A stretch of DNA of 54,754 bases from Nitriliruptoraceae bacterium (lineage in GTDB: Bacteria; Actinomycetota; Nitriliruptoria; Nitriliruptorales; Nitriliruptoraceae), in the NCBI GenBank assembly GCA_007130695.1, contig SLRZ01000066.1, forward strand, positions 1 through 54,754, read 5' to 3'. Positions 16,799 through 26,654 of this stretch are shown in pieces. Made by a program: the position numbers and the translations under genes. The notes beneath the pieces were generated by a model, which saw nothing but the letters and a program-made list of their open reading frames with translations, was not told where the DNA came from and ran no database searches. Every line of letters starts with the position of its first letter. Positions within the stretch are counted from its first letter, which is position 1.

Positions 16799-19693
16799 TC
16801 ACGGCAGATCTCCGGAAGCGGTGGGCAGAAAGGCGATCACGTTCGTCGGATCTCTTTGCGATTGCTGCCCGCCGCTGCACTGCAACAGGCCGCTGAACCG
16901 GTCCGCCGGCACCGCCGGGCTCCACAGATAGCCCTGAGCGTGGTCGCAGCCCAGTTCGGTGAGCTGCCGGAGTTGCTCCGGGGTCTCGACACCCTCGGCG
17001 ACGGTGGTCAGACCGAAGCTGCGGGCCAGATCGATGGCCGCGGTGATCAGCGCACGGTCCTTCGGGTTGGTCGTGATCCCACTGACGAACGTGCGGTCGA
17101 TCTTGAGGATGTCGACCGGGAGCTGCCGCAGATTGGCGAGTGACGAATAGCCGGTCCCGAAGTCGTCGATGGCGAACTTGACGCCGTGCCCCCGGAGCTC
17201 ATCGATGGTGGCCTGGACGGAGGGGTCGCTCATGAGAGCGGATTCGGTGATCTCGAGGTGCAGACACTCGGCGTCGAGGCCGGTTTCGGCCAGCGCCCCG
17301 AGGACCGTGCTCGTCAGGTCGCCGGAGACGAACTGCCGGGGGGAGACGTTGACGGAGAGCATGAACGGGCTGGTGGACGAGTCCGCCCAGGCGAGACCGG
17401 CGAGGCAGGCCTGCTGCAGGATGTGTCCGCCCAGTTGGTCGATGAGGCCGATCTCCTCGGCCAGCTCGATGAACTGATCGGGGGCGACGAACCCATTGGC
17501 ATACCACCACCGGGCGAGGGCTTCGACCCCGATGATCCGGCCGGTCGCCAGGTCGACGATGGGTTGGTAGTGCGGCTCGATCTGCTCGCCATGCAGCGCT
17601 CCGCGGAGAGCTGCGGCGCGGTCGAGGTGGTCCTGGGCCTGCCGCTGCATGGCCTCGTCGAAGAGCTCGACACGGTTGCGTCCGCTGTCCTTGGCCCGAT
17701 ACATGGCGGCGTCGGCGTCACGGAGGAGATCGGCGCCATCGGTTTCCGCGTCGCCGACCGCGATCCCGATGCTGGCGGTGGCCATCAACTCCATCGATGT
17801 CAGCTGGACGGGTGTGTCGAGGGCGCCCTGGATGCGTTCTCCGATCGTCAGCGCCGTGAGTTCGCTGTCGATGTTCGGACTGAGGATCGCGAACTCGTCG
17901 CCACCGAAGCGCGCCAGGGTGTCCGACGGCCGCATGACACCGCGCAGACGGCCGACCACGGCGATGAGCAGCTCGTCGCCGACGTCGTGGCCGAGGCCGT
18001 CGTTGACGAACTTGAACCGGTCGAGGTCGAGGAACAGCACGGCGTAGGGCTGACCGGTGCGTCGGGCGGAGAGCTTCACCTGGTGGAGGCGGTCCAGGAA
18101 CAACGTGCGGTTCGGTAGCTCGGTGAGCGGGTCGTGGGTCGCCAGATGCTCGAACTGTGCGTTCGCCCCGGCGCGTTGGAGCATGAAGTCGAGGTGGTTG
18201 GCCACGTCACCGATGAACTGGTGCCCGTGCGAGGAGAGTGGGGTCTCGTGCTCGCTCCAGACGGCGAGCGTGACCGCCTCGCCGACCTCGACCCGGATGA
18301 CGGTGCCGGTCGCTGCCTCGCCGGGTCCGGTGTCCGGTTCGTCGGGCCAGATCACCCGGGCATCCCATCCGTCAGCCCCGAGAATCCCGGTGATGGTGGT
18401 CTCGGCTGCTCTGGCGACCGAGGCGATGTCGTCGGCAGCCAACGCGTAGCGACCGAGTTCGGCGACCGCGGTCTGCTGGGCCGCGTGGCGGGCGAGCAGA
18501 TCCTGCGCGGAGGTCAGGTCGGTGATGTCCGCTGACACGCCGATCATGCCGCTCAGCGCGCCGGAGTCCTCGTCCGTGATCGGCGAGTTCGAGACCAGCG
18601 CCATGAACGTCGACCCGTCGCGGCGCCGGACGCTGAACTGTCCCGACAGGGTCTCGCCTGCGGCGACGGCGGCCATGATCTCGTTGCCCCGGTCGGCGTC
18701 ACCGGTTGGGACGGTCACCTCCGAGATCAGCCGTCCACGTACCTCCTCGGCCGTCCATCCGTAGAGCCGTTCGGCCGCGGCGTTCCAGTACCGGACGCTG
18801 CCGTCGAGGTCCGTCGCGATCACGGCTTCACCGACCGCCTCGAGCAACTGGGCCTGGAAACGTTGGGCGGCCTGCGCCTGTCGTTCCGCGGTGACGTCGG
18901 CGAGGGTGCCGACCCAACCGGTCCGGCCACCGTCGCCGTCCGAGACGGCGCAGGTCGTCGCGAAGACCGTGCGGGGCCCCGCGCCGGGCGGGTTGATCTC
19001 GAACCGGTACCGAAGGGCCGCTCCGTCGGCGAGCGCGACCGCGTGATCCGCCCGCGACTTCGCATCCACGATCGAGTCCCAGTCGTGCCCGACGGCCTCT
19101 TCCGCCGGGATGCCGGTGATCTCGCTCCAGCGGGCGTTGGTGTAGACGTAGCGGTTGTCCGTGTCGGTCTGGAAGATGCCGACCGGCGCTGCGTCCGTGA
19201 GGAACCGCAACTGGTCGGCGGTCTCCTGCACGATCCTGGCCCGGGCAGCGAGGAGTTCCGCGTTGAGGAAGACGTGAGCGAAGAAGGAGACCTTCGAGCG
19301 CAGATCCGACGGTGGGACGGGGGCGAACAGGAAGTCGACCGCGCCCCCGGCGTAGTGGTCCATCTGCCCGATCTCGTCGCTGCTGTAGGCCGTGACGAAG
19401 ATGATCGGGGTCATCTCGGACTGCCACCGCTCCCGGATCAGCCTGGCCGTCTCGAAGCCGTCCATGCCCGGCATGGTCACGTCGAGCAGGATGACGGCGA
19501 AGTCCTCGGCCATCACACAGCGGAGCGCCTCGATGCCACTGTCGGCCTCGACGATCCGGTGCCCCAACGGGGCCAACGCCGCCTTCATGGCCACCCGCTT
19601 CGACGGGGTGTCGTCGACGACGAGGACCGGGGCCGCCCGCAGGGGCGACGGCGGCGCCATGTTCTCGGTGGTCTGCTGATCGGCGGGTCTCAT
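16799..19693 (-). CDS. REC-PAS-PAS-GGDEF-EAL cyclic-di-GMP protein
   Basis: 964 residues. Receiver domain (about 20-140; [11 protein letters not shown]), two PAS domains (about 165-285 and 300-410), a linker with possible GAF-like fold, a GGDEF domain with intact FGGDEF, and an EAL domain with [20 protein letters not shown] and EGVET. Both the diguanylate cyclase and phosphodiesterase motifs are complete, so it could make or degrade c-di-GMP depending on input. Its ATG overlaps the stop of the upstream kinase gene by four bases (ATGA), so the kinase is the likely phosphodonor for the receiver. No membrane segments are seen. Confidence 0.93.
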   Translation of the reverse strand: MRPADQQTTENMAPPSPLRAAPVLVVDDTPSKRVAMKAALAPLGHRIVEADSGIEALRCVMAEDFAVILLDVTMPGMDGFETARLIRERWQSEMTPIIFVTAYSSDEIGQMDHYAGGAVDFLFAPVPPSDLRSKVSFFAHVFLNAELLAARARIVQETADQLRFLTDAAPVGIFQTDTDNRYVYTNARWSEITGIPAEEAVGHDWDSIVDAKSRADHAVALADGAALRYRFEINPPGAGPRTVFATTCAVSDGDGGRTGWVGTLADVTAERQAQAAQRFQAQLLEAVGEAVIATDLDGSVRYWNAAAERLYGWTAEEVRGRLISEVTVPTGDADRGNEIMAAVAAGETLSGQFSVRRRDGSTFMALVSNSPITDEDSGALSGMIGVSADITDLTSAQDLLARHAAQQTAVAELGRYALAADDIASVARAAETTITGILGADGWDARVIWPDEPDTGPGEAATGTVIRVEVGEAVTLAVWSEHETPLSSHGHQFIGDVANHLDFMLQRAGANAQFEHLATHDPLTELPNRTLFLDRLHQVKLSARRTGQPYAVLFLDLDRFKFVNDGLGHDVGDELLIAVVGRLRGVMRPSDTLARFGGDEFAILSPNIDSELTALTIGERIQGALDTPVQLTSMELMATASIGIAVGDAETDGADLLRDADAAMYRAKDSGRNRVELFDEAMQRQAQDHLDRAAALRGALHGEQIEPHYQPIVDLATGRIIGVEALARWWYANGFVAPDQFIELAEEIGLIDQLGGHILQQACLAGLAWADSSTSPFMLSVNVSPRQFVSGDLTSTVLGALAETGLDAECLHLEITESALMSDPSVQATIDELRGHGVKFAIDDFGTGYSSLANLRQLPVDILKIDRTFVSGITTNPKDRALITAAIDLARSFGLTTVAEGVETPEQLRQLTELGCDHAQGYLWSPAVPADRFSGLLQCSGGQQSQRDPTNVIAFLPTASGDLP

Positions 19694-22600
19694 CTGTTGG
19701 ACGGACCGGCGCGCTGCAGCCAGGGTTCGAGTGCGGAGAGGAGTTCGTTCGTATCGACCGGTTTCGGGACGTAGTCGTTCGCGCCGGCGGCGATACAGCG
19801 TTCGCGTTCACCACTGACGACCTTGCCAGTGACCGCGATGATCGGCACGTCGCCCAGCCCGTCGAGGCTGCGGATCGCCCGGATGGCCTCGTAGCCGTCC
19901 ATGACCGGCATCATGATGTCCATCAGGACGATGTCGACCGTCCCGCCACCGTCGACGAGGATGCTCAGGGCCGCGGCACCGCTCTCGGCCGTGACGACGT
20001 TCGCGCGGGACCGTTCGAGCAGCGCCGTGAGCGCGAAGAGGTTGCGGAAGTCGTCGTCGACGACGAGGACCCGGGTCCCGTTGAGGTCTGCGGGCACGCG
20101 GCGCGCAGCGTGACCGTTCTCGGATGCCGGGGACGGCTGAGCGGGCCCCTGCTCCGGTTCCGTGGCAACGGGTGGTCGGTCGGGGACCGGTGCCGCGGCC
20201 ACCGCGGCCGGTCGGGCAACGACCGGCGCCGGCGATGACGTCGGTTCGTCGACGGGCAGGAACACGGTGAACGTGCTCCCCTCGCCTGGTGTGCTGGCGA
20301 CCGTGATCTCGCCGTGGAGCAGGCCTGCCAGCTTCCTGCTGATCGTGAGACCGAGGCCGGTGCCGCCGTAGACGCGGTCCGTGGAGCCGTCGCCCTGCGC
20401 GAACTCCTCGAAGATGCGGTCCCGGTCCTCGGGCTCGATCCCGATACCGGTGTCGCTGACCGTGAACGCGACGACCGTGGGCGCCTGTTCCAGCGAGGTG
20501 TTGGCCGCACTCCAGCCGGAGTCCGATGCTTCGACGCGGACACTCACCCGCCCGTGTGCGGTGAACTTGAAGGCGTTCGCCAGGAGGTTCTTCAGGATCT
20601 GGCGGAGACGTTGGAGGTCCGTGGCGATCGTCGCCGGAGCCCCGGGGTCGGCCTCGATGGCGAACTCGAGGCCCTGGACCTTGGCCACCGGCTCGAACTC
20701 CTTGCGCAGCGCATCGCAGATCGCCTCGATCGGAACCTCGGCGAAGGTGGTGGCGACCGTGCCGGACTCGGCCTTCGCGAGGTCGAGGATCCCGTTCAGC
20801 AGGACCATCAGGTCGTTGCCCGAAGAGCGGATGACGCTGGCGTACTCCACCTGCGTGGTCGTCATGTTGCCGTCGGGGTTGTCCTCGAGCTGTTCGGCGA
20901 GCATCAGCAGGCTGTTCAGCGGCGTGCGCAGTTCGTGGGACATGTTCGCGATGAACTCGGACTTGTACTTCGACGAGAGCGTCAGCTGACCCGCCTTCTC
21001 CTCGAGCAGGCCCCTGGACTCCTCGACCTCACGGTTGCGTTGCTCCGCCTCGGTGTTCTGCGCGGCGAGGAGGTTCGCCTGCTTGCCGAGGTCCGCGTTG
21101 GATTCCCGCAGCTCCTCCTGCTGGGTGCGCAGTTCCTCCGCCGACGACTGTGCCTGCTCCAGCAGTGTCTCGGTGAGCGTGTTGGCCTCGAGGGTGTTGA
21201 GGACGAGTCCGATGCTCTCGGTCAGCTGATCGAGGAACGTCAGGTGGGTCTCGGTGAACGCGGTCGTCGACGCGAGCTCGACGACGGCGCGGACCGATCC
21301 TTCGAACAGGATGGGCAGCACGACGATGTTGAGCGGGGTGGCTGCGCCCAGGCCCGAGTTGATCCGCACGTAGTCGCCGGGGACCTCCGTGAGCAGGATG
21401 CGCTTGCCCTCCTTCGCGCACTGCCCGACGAGCCCCTCACCGAGCCGGAACGAGGTCGACAGCTGCCGTCGCTCCTCGTAGCCGTACCCGGCCTGCAGCG
21501 AGAGCACCGGATCCGTTGCGTTGGCGGATCCGGTCATCGCGTAGAAGACGCCGTGCTGGGCCGAGACGAGCGGGGCAAGCTCCGAGAGGATCGTGGAGGA
21601 CACCGTCCCGAGGTCACGTTGGCCCTGCAGCATGCGGGTGAAACGTTCACGGTTGGTCTTGAGCCAGTCCTGTTCGAGGTTCTGGCGCGTCGTCTCGCGC
21701 AGGTTGCGGATCATCTCGTTGAGGCTGTCCATCAGTGCGGCGACCTCGCCGCTGGCTTCCATCCTGACCTGCCTGGTCAGGTCGCCCTCGGTGACGGCGG
21801 CGGCGACCTCCGCGATGGCACGGACCTGGTCGGTGAGGTTGGTCGCGAGCTGATTGACATGGTCGGTCAGCTCCTTCCAGACCCCACTGACCTCGGCAGA
21901 CTGGGCCTGCCCTCCGAGCTTGCCGTCGACGCCGACCTCGCGGGTGACGCGGGTGACTTCGCCGGCGAACGCGTTGAGCTGATCGACCATGGCGTTCACG
22001 GTGTTCTTCAGCTCGAGGAACTCGCCCTTGACGTCGATCGTGATCTTCTTGCTGAGGTCACCGTTGGCCACGGCCGTGGTCACCTCCGCGATGTTGCGCA
22101 CCTGCCCGGTCAGGTTCCCGGCCATGAGGTTGACGTCGTCCGTGAGGTCCTTCCAGACGCCACCGACCTCGATGGTCACCGCGGCGGCCTGCCCCAACTT
22201 GCCTTCGGTCCCGACCTCACGGGCGACCCGCGTCACCTCGGAGGCGAAGCCGTTGAGCTGATCGACCAGGCCGTTGATGGTCTCCTTCAGCGCCAGCATC
22301 TCGCCATCGACATCGGCCGACACCTGCTTGCTCAGGTCGCCGCCAGCGACCGCGCCGATGACCCGCTGCATCTCGCTGGTCGGCAGGACGAGCGCCTCGA
22401 TGAGGCTGTTGACCGACCCCACGCTCTCCGACCAGCTCTGCGCCTGGCCACTGAGGGCCACCCTCTGTGAGAACACGCCCTGCTCGCCGACGACCTCGCT
22501 CACGCGAGCCAACTCCCGCTCGAAGAGTTGGTTGGCGATGATGAGGTCGTTCATGCCGTCGGCGACCTTGCCCGGAACCCCTGTCCAGTCCAGTGGCATG

Positions 22601-22695
22601 CGGGCGGAGAAGTCACCGTCCTTGACACGGGCGATCACCTGGAGGAACGCCTCGCCGGCGTTGTCGTCCATGAGGTCCTCGGGGGCCGTTGGCAT
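19690..22695 (-). CDS. soluble HAMP-repeat hybrid histidine kinase
   Basis: About 1001 residues from ATG 22695, where AGAGG lies six bases upstream; ATG 22701 is an alternative. It begins with tandem HAMP units (repeats of VxGDLSKxxxxDVxGE, then [16 protein letters not shown]) without transmembrane helices, as in Nik1/group III kinases, then a GAF domain (about 385-520), a coiled coil ([12 protein letters not shown]), HisKA with SHELRTPLN, HATPase with DTGIGIE and GTGLGLTIS, a Pro/Ala linker, and a C-terminal receiver with [12 protein letters not shown]. In fungi such poly-HAMP kinases sense osmotic stress; bacterial ones are less studied. Coupling to the c-di-GMP gene suggests that it controls biofilm or motility-related second messenger levels. 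Confidence 0.93.
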   Translation of the reverse strand: MPTAPEDLMDDNAGEAFLQVIARVKDGDFSARMPLDWTGVPGKVADGMNDLIIANQLFERELARVSEVVGEQGVFSQRVALSGQAQSWSESVGSVNSLIEALVLPTSEMQRVIGAVAGGDLSKQVSADVDGEMLALKETINGLVDQLNGFASEVTRVAREVGTEGKLGQAAAVTIEVGGVWKDLTDDVNLMAGNLTGQVRNIAEVTTAVANGDLSKKITIDVKGEFLELKNTVNAMVDQLNAFAGEVTRVTREVGVDGKLGGQAQSAEVSGVWKELTDHVNQLATNLTDQVRAIAEVAAAVTEGDLTRQVRMEASGEVAALMDSLNEMIRNLRETTRQNLEQDWLKTNRERFTRMLQGQRDLGTVSSTILSELAPLVSAQHGVFYAMTGSANATDPVLSLQAGYGYEERRQLSTSFRLGEGLVGQCAKEGKRILLTEVPGDYVRINSGLGAATPLNIVVLPILFEGSVRAVVELASTTAFTETHLTFLDQLTESIGLVLNTLEANTLTETLLEQAQSSAEELRTQQEELRESNADLGKQANLLAAQNTEAEQRNREVEESRGLLEEKAGQLTLSSKYKSEFIANMSHELRTPLNSLLMLAEQLEDNPDGNMTTTQVEYASVIRSSGNDLMVLLNGILDLAKAESGTVATTFAEVPIEAICDALRKEFEPVAKVQGLEFAIEADPGAPATIATDLQRLRQILKNLLANAFKFTAHGRVSVRVEASDSGWSAANTSLEQAPTVVAFTVSDTGIGIEPEDRDRIFEEFAQGDGSTDRVYGGTGLGLTISRKLAGLLHGEITVASTPGEGSTFTVFLPVDEPTSSPAPVVARPAAVAAAPVPDRPPVATEPEQGPAQPSPASENGHAARRVPADLNGTRVLVVDDDFRNLFALTALLERSRANVVTAESGAAALSILVDGGGTVDIVLMDIMMPVMDGYEAIRAIRSLDGLGDVPIIAVTGKVVSGERERCIAAGANDYVPKPVDTNELLSALEPWLQRAGPSNR

Positions 22696-23060
22696 CGTCA
22701 TCCTCTGCTCACATTCCGGCTACTCGATGAGCAACCACGGTCGCGCGATCATTCCCGGCAACGAGTCGTTCCCCGTGCGCTCGGTTGGTCGTGGTGGTCC
22801 GAACGACCCGACCCCGACGTGATCACCGGAGTGGCCCCTGGGGCTCCGCGAACCCGCTCCAGCGGGCTTCCGCGGCTCCCACGCCTGCAGACGCGGATGG
22901 CGAACCCATCGAGACGCGGTGCAGGCGCTTCCCTTGAGTCCCTCGACCCCGATCAGCTCGAGCCTGAATTCCAGCGGTCTTCCGTGCGCTCACACACGAC
23001 GCCGCCCCGGATACTCGGCGGAATGCGCGAGTCGGCACGCAGTGCTGTGCGAACCGGGTG
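22696..23060. other. 365-bp intergenic region before the kinase/c-di-GMP operon
   Basis: No gene supported. Both flanking genes run leftward, so this is the 3' side of the thioesterase gene and the promoter region of the kinase operon. A long hairpin is listed separately. The open frames in the track here are shadows of GC-rich sequence. Confidence 0.6.
22846..22875. terminator. two-part stem-loop in the kinase leader region
   Basis: CCGCG/CGCGG outer arms and CCCGCT/AGCGGG inner arms form an interrupted hairpin. It could end thioesterase transcription, although it is about 190 bases past that stop, or be part of the operon leader. Confidence 0.4.
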
Positions 23061-23930
23061 TCAGTGGCGATCTGCACGGGCCGCGGCCAGCGCGGCGAGG
23101 TCGATGGGGCGCATCGCCGCGGTCTGGCTCGCGGTGGCCAGCCAGTGGCCGTCGGGGCTCCAGATGTGGGCGATGCCGTGTCCATAGTCCCCGGCCGCGC
23201 CGTGGGGCCGCAGGTCGAGCAGCATCCACTCGCTCTCGCGGTATTCGCCGACACGGATGGTGTTGTCCAGGCTCGTGCCGCCGGCCACCACACCGAACGC
23301 CATGGCCACGGCCATCGGGACCATGTCCGCGGCGAAGGCCGCCATCGCCGGGGTGAGCGGCGCGCGGTCACGGCGCCGGATCCAGAGGCAGACCCGGCCC
23401 GGACCGTCATCGGGGTGCGCCAGGACCTGCGCCGCCCGCATCTCGATGAGCTTGGTGAAGCCGCGGTGGGTGGGGAGGTCCGGAAGGTCATCGACCCCGG
23501 CCATCCGGGCCATGCCGGCGAAGGGACTGGTCCACGGTTCGCCGTCCTCGGGGCCGGCGACCTCTGGGCAGCGCTCGAGGCCGCCGTCGAGTCCGTCCCC
23601 GCGCAGGTGCCCCGTCGCGCCGAGGGAGGCGAAGACGATGCCTCCGTCGTCGCTGGTGCCCGTGACGCGCACCTGGTTGGTGCGCCGGCCGGGGGCCAGT
23701 ACCTCGGCGTGGACGTCCACCTTCGCCCCCTCCTCGACGGTGGAGACGAACTGGGTGGTCATCCACAGCGGCTGCCGGTCGGACACCAGTTCGGCAGCGA
23801 CGATCGACGCGGCGATCGCGGTCCCGCCGTAGAGGCGCCCGTCGAGCCGTGACAGGTGGTCGGCGACGACGAACCGGAAGCGTCCGTCGTCGACCTCTTC
23901 GAGCCCCAGGAGGGCAGCATCGTCTCTCAT
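23061..23930 (-). CDS. TesB-like double-hotdog acyl-CoA thioesterase family protein
   Basis: 289 residues. The N-terminal hotdog half has RLYGGTAIAASIVAA and QPLWMTTQFVSTVEEG, matching the TesB-like pattern (LYGGQxxAQA; then FLxP). The C-terminal half ends with DNTIRVGEYRESEWMLLDLRP and SPDGHWLATASQTAAMR, the standard second-hotdog motif. It should hydrolyse an acyl-CoA to free acid and CoA in the cytoplasm; chain length preference cannot be read. The second-half catalytic Asp (DNTIRV) is present. It follows SurE on the same strand with 59 bases between them, possibly in one transcript. Confidence 0.88.
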   Translation of the reverse strand: MRDDAALLGLEEVDDGRFRFVVADHLSRLDGRLYGGTAIAASIVAAELVSDRQPLWMTTQFVSTVEEGAKVDVHAEVLAPGRRTNQVRVTGTSDDGGIVFASLGATGHLRGDGLDGGLERCPEVAGPEDGEPWTSPFAGMARMAGVDDLPDLPTHRGFTKLIEMRAAQVLAHPDDGPGRVCLWIRRRDRAPLTPAMAAFAADMVPMAVAMAFGVVAGGTSLDNTIRVGEYRESEWMLLDLRPHGAAGDYGHGIAHIWSPDGHWLATASQTAAMRPIDLAALAAARADRH

Positions 23931-23989
23931 GGCGACGGGACCCTACTCAACCGACCGTCGGGCACTGCGTTCGTCCCGCCCGGAGATGG

Positions 23990-24814
23990 TCACCGGGCCT
24001 CGAGTGCGGCGCCGATCCCGCCAAGGTCGACGGCGGCATCGTCGACGACCCGGCCCAGCGCGGTGACGGACACGAACCCGGCTTCCAGGGCGCCACTGTC
24101 GGTCCCCGCGGGTAGTTCGACGGGGTCGCCCCATTCCATCTCCACGTCGTAGGCGTCCCGGTGTCCGGCCATCGGCACCAGGCGTGCACTGGCCAGGCCC
24201 CGCGGCGGCATCGTCGCCACCTCGGTGCGGCGCCAGCCGGGGAGGTCCTCGACGGGGAGGTTCGGGACGTTGACGTTGAGGGCCACGGGGTCCTCGGGCA
24301 GGTCGGCGAGCAGGGCGTCGACGACCCGGGCACCGACCTCGGCGGCGCTCTCCCAGAGTTGGCCGACGAGCATCTCGTCCCACCCCTGCCCCTCGACCCC
24401 GAAGCCGACGACCGCCTGGCTGACGGCCACCCCCGACACGCCGCCGACGCGTGCGGTGACGGCCGCACCGACCGTGCCCGAGTGGTAGACGGCCCGGCCG
24501 GTGTTCGCGCCGGGGTTGATGCCGGCGACGACGAGGTCGAAGGGGCCGCCGAAGACCCCGAGCCGGGCGAAGATCACGCACAGCGCGGGCGGCCCCGCCA
24601 CCGACCACGCCTCGTCCACGCCCAGGCCGGACACCCGCCGGACCTCCGGATGCATGAGGTGCAGGGTGCCGACGGCCGCGCTGGCGCCCGAGTACTCCTG
24701 GTCGGGCGCGGCGACCACGACCTCGGAGGCGTGGTCGAGCCTGGTGAGCCGCTCGGCGAGGACGTGGAGCCCGTCCGCGTCGATGCCGTCGTCGTTGGTG
24801 ACCAGGATGCGCAT
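23990..24814 (-). CDS. surE: 5'/3'-nucleotidase SurE
   Basis: 274 residues with the SurE signature at the N-terminus (MRILVTNDDGIDADGL), the metal-binding Asp pair, the EYSGASAAV loop and DLVVAGINPGANTGR. SurE removes phosphate from nucleoside 5'- and 3'-monophosphates and is linked to stationary-phase survival. It ends with a stop in a gene-dense run and is preceded, 12 bases upstream, by the small Arg-rich gene. No RBS better than that at ATG 24814 (AAAGGT) is seen. Confidence 0.93.
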   Translation of the reverse strand: MRILVTNDDGIDADGLHVLAERLTRLDHASEVVVAAPDQEYSGASAAVGTLHLMHPEVRRVSGLGVDEAWSVAGPPALCVIFARLGVFGGPFDLVVAGINPGANTGRAVYHSGTVGAAVTARVGGVSGVAVSQAVVGFGVEGQGWDEMLVGQLWESAAEVGARVVDALLADLPEDPVALNVNVPNLPVEDLPGWRRTEVATMPPRGLASARLVPMAGHRDAYDVEMEWGDPVELPAGTDSGALEAGFVSVTALGRVVDDAAVDLGGIGAALEAR

Positions 24815-24826
24815 GGAGCCGACCTT

Positions 24827-25078
24827 TCACCTGGGCCCCACCCTCGTGCCGGGCCGGCGCCGCTGTGGGTCGGAGGCTATGACAATTCCCTGCGCTGCAC
24901 GCAGGACACGGCCGGTCATCCCCGCGAGCAGGGTGAGCCGGCCGTCGGGCCCGTGTCGTCGTTGTCGTCGGAGGCGCTGCTTGGCGGCTCGACGACGTTC
25001 GGTCATCCGTCGGCGCTCCGCCGCCTCGTGCAGGCGTGTCTCGTGCAGGATCCTGGCGGCCTCGTAGTCGACGGGCAT
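24827..25078 (-). CDS. small Arg-rich protein divergent from ArsR regulator
   Basis: 83 residues from ATG 25078, behind a strong GGAGGT about nine bases upstream, which makes the gene convincing. The sequence begins MPVDYEAARILHETRLHEAAERRR and continues with a basic helix rich in Arg, then a hydrophobic stretch LTLLAGMTGRVLRAAQGIVIA. No named family is recognised. It leads into surE after 12 bases, so both are probably one operon. It is read divergently from the ArsR-family gene across the 13-bp palindrome array, so that regulator likely controls it. Confidence 0.65.
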   Translation of the reverse strand: MPVDYEAARILHETRLHEAAERRRMTERRRAAKQRLRRQRRHGPDGRLTLLAGMTGRVLRAAQGIVIASDPQRRRPGTRVGPR

Positions 25079-25133
25079 CTGGACGACCTCCGGTTCGGTC
25101 CTGGTGGTTGCGCTCGGCCGCCCCTGGTGGCAC

Positions 25134-25185
25134 CCTTTTGCAAAGAACCTTTGCCAAGACTCTTTGCAAAGTAACTTTGCAAGAG
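25134..25185. promoter_or_regulatory. array of four 13-bp-spaced TTTGCAAA-type operators
   Basis: Four copies of the palindrome CTTTGCAAAG are centred at 25140.5, 25153.5, 25166.5 and 25179.5, exactly 13 bp apart. Copy 3 is perfect over 10 bp; copies 1, 2 and 4 keep the TTTGC core with one or two changes. The AT-rich array stands out in GC-rich DNA and lies between the divergent ArsR gene and the small Arg-rich gene. Confidence 0.85.
25151..25177 (+). promoter_or_regulatory. predicted promoter of the ArsR-family gene inside the array
   Basis: TTGCCA (25151-25156) and TAACTT (25172-25177) resemble -35 and -10 boxes with a 15-base spacer. Both boxes fall inside operator copies, so binding would block the polymerase and give autorepression. 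Confidence 0.4.
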
Positions 25186-25210
25186 GTCCGTGTCAAGAGA
25201 AGGCACCCCT

Positions 25211-25810
25211 GTGACCGACTCCGGCGTCGAGGCGCTCACCGACGACGAACTCAAAGCCCTCGCACATCCGCTGCGGGTGCGCATGCTCGAGGCGCTGGCC
25301 GACGACGGGCCGGCCACGGCCTCGCAGCTCGCCGAACGCTTCGGAGAGAGTTCGGGCGCGACCAGCTACCACCTCCGGCAGCTCGCACGGCACGGGTTCA
25401 TCGAGGAGGACCCCCAACGCGCGGGGGGCCGCCAACGCTGGTGGCGCATCCTGCGACGGGGATGGAGCATCCCAAGCTTCGATTTCCGTCGCCGGGAATC
25501 CACGCGCGCCCACGCCAGTGTCCTTCTCCACGAGCTCAGCCGTGGCCGCCTCGAACGGCTGACCACCTGGTTCGAGAGCTTCGACTCCTGGGAGGAGCAC
25601 TGGGCCAAGGCCTCACTCGACTCCGAAGCTCGTCTCAAACTCACCCGCGAAGAACTCGAGGAACTCTCCGAGCGGCTCACGAAGATCCTCATGGAGTACG
25701 CCGAGCTCGACGGCGACCGTGAGGAGCCTCCCCCGAAGGCGGCCCTCGTCGACATCCAGCTCTACGCCTTCCCCATCCGACTGACGGATGAGCAGGACGC
25801 CGGCGATTAG
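25211..25810 (+). CDS. ArsR-family winged-helix transcriptional regulator
   Basis: 199 residues from GTG 25211, with AGAAGG seven bases upstream; GTG 25190 is possible. The N-terminal helix-turn-helix reads LKALAHPLRVRMLEALADDGPATASQLAERFGESSGATSYHLRQLARHGFI, the ArsR/HTH_20 pattern. The rest is a helical C-terminal domain with Trp-rich WFESFDSWEEHWAKA and a long helix, as in ArsR-like regulators beside MFS transporters. No CxC metal-binding pair is present near the helix-turn-helix, so metal sensing is unlikely. It probably binds the adjacent 13-bp array and controls itself and the divergent small gene plus surE. Confidence 0.9.
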   Translation: MTDSGVEALTDDELKALAHPLRVRMLEALADDGPATASQLAERFGESSGATSYHLRQLARHGFIEEDPQRAGGRQRWWRILRRGWSIPSFDFRRRESTRAHASVLLHELSRGRLERLTTWFESFDSWEEHWAKASLDSEARLKLTREELEELSERLTKILMEYAELDGDREEPPPKAALVDIQLYAFPIRLTDEQDAGD

Positions 25811-25931
25811 TCGGGATCAGGCACCGGACGTCCGGTCGACGCGATCGTGTCCGTCCGGACACCCGATCCATCGGGGGTGGCCGCCGACCGGCCGTACGGT
25901 CGAACGACACCGGATTTCTGGGGGCTCCCTC

Positions 25932-26001
25932 GTGGAGCAGCTGTTCGACAATCCTTGGGGCTGGCGGTCGTCGCGGCCGTCGTCCTGTACTTCCGGCGAT
26001 G
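25932..26001 (+). pseudogene. possible single-helix micropeptide with a 1-base shift
   Basis: A GTG at 25932 opens VEQLFDNPWG. After a four-G run the frame that continues naturally as a membrane helix (LAVVAAVVLYFRR, then stop) is one base away. Adding one G would give a coherent peptide of about 23 residues with one membrane span. It is not long enough to be sure; the interval 25811-26101 otherwise holds no gene. Confidence 0.25.
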
Positions 26002-26101
26002 ACCAGCGGGGGCATCGAAGGCTTCGGACTCGATCCCAGGTTCGCCGACCCGCTGAGTCGCACCGGTCATCGCGGATCGCGTCGAGAGGAGAAGCGTCCC
26101 C

Positions 26102-26566
26102 ATGGTCACTGACGCGGCACCGCAGACGCAGGTCGGCCGGGTGGGCTTCCTCCCACGACTCGCCGCCTACATCATCGATGTGCTGCTCACCTGGGTGATC
26201 GCCGGCATCGTCGGCGGTGGCCTGTGGGCACTGGCCGCGACGGCCGGCGCCACGGAGGAGACCGCCACCGCGATGCTGCCACTGGCAGCCATCGGCGCCG
26301 TGGTGGGCTACTTCACCGTCCTGCACGCGCACGGCCGGCAGACCGTCGGCAAGCGCATCATCGGGGGCGTGGTCCTCGACACCCACCTGCGACCCATCGG
26401 CTACGGCCGGTCACTGGGCCGGCTGGCCGCGGAAATACTCTCGGCCATGCCGTTCAACCTCGGTTACCTCTGGGCGCTGTGGGACCGGGAGTCCCAGACC
26501 TTCCACGACAAGATCGCCGGCACCCTGGTGGTACGCAAGGACGACCTGCACGGCCGGGCCCCGTAG
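26102..26566 (+). CDS. RDD-family membrane protein
   Basis: 154 residues from ATG 26102, behind GAGAGGAGAAG. It has the RDD pattern: R-L-A-A-Y-I-I-D in the first helix, a second helix (MLPLAAIGAVVGYFTVL), the amphipathic GRQTVGKRIIGGVVLD segment, and the terminal WDRESQTFHDKIAGTLVV motif. RDD proteins are small membrane proteins of poorly known function; a few act as Na+/Li+/K+-H+ antiporters. It converges with the membrane protein gene at 26655. Confidence 0.88.
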   Translation: MVTDAAPQTQVGRVGFLPRLAAYIIDVLLTWVIAGIVGGGLWALAATAGATEETATAMLPLAAIGAVVGYFTVLHAHGRQTVGKRIIGGVVLDTHLRPIGYGRSLGRLAAEILSAMPFNLGYLWALWDRESQTFHDKIAGTLVVRKDDLHGRAP

Positions 26567-26619
26567 GACCCGGCACCGGCCGGCGCGGGACGGCGTCGTC
26601 TTCCTTGCCACCTCGCCGC

Positions 26620-26637
26620 CGAGTTCGCGCGAACTCG
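26620..26637. terminator. 18-bp perfect palindrome between convergent genes
   Basis: CGAGTTCGCGCGAACTCG is a perfect palindrome; as RNA it gives a 7-bp stem with a GCGC loop. It lies between the RDD and membrane-protein stops, so a bidirectional terminator is likely. Confidence 0.6.
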
Positions 26638-26654
26638 CGATCCCGCGGCTGTGG

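Noticed and set aside
20314-22470. 718-aa plus-strand open frame opposite the poly-HAMP kinase
   Set aside because: It is a shadow of the kinase; its apparent repeats mirror the tandem HAMP units.
22702-23060. Possible tRNA or small RNA in the 22.7-23.06 kb gap
   Set aside because: The hairpin at 22846 lacks tRNA arms and no GTTCGAATC-like T-loop is present.
25134-25185. CRISPR-like array
   Set aside because: The repeats are 13-bp palindromic units without unique spacers and lie at a promoter, so operators explain them better.
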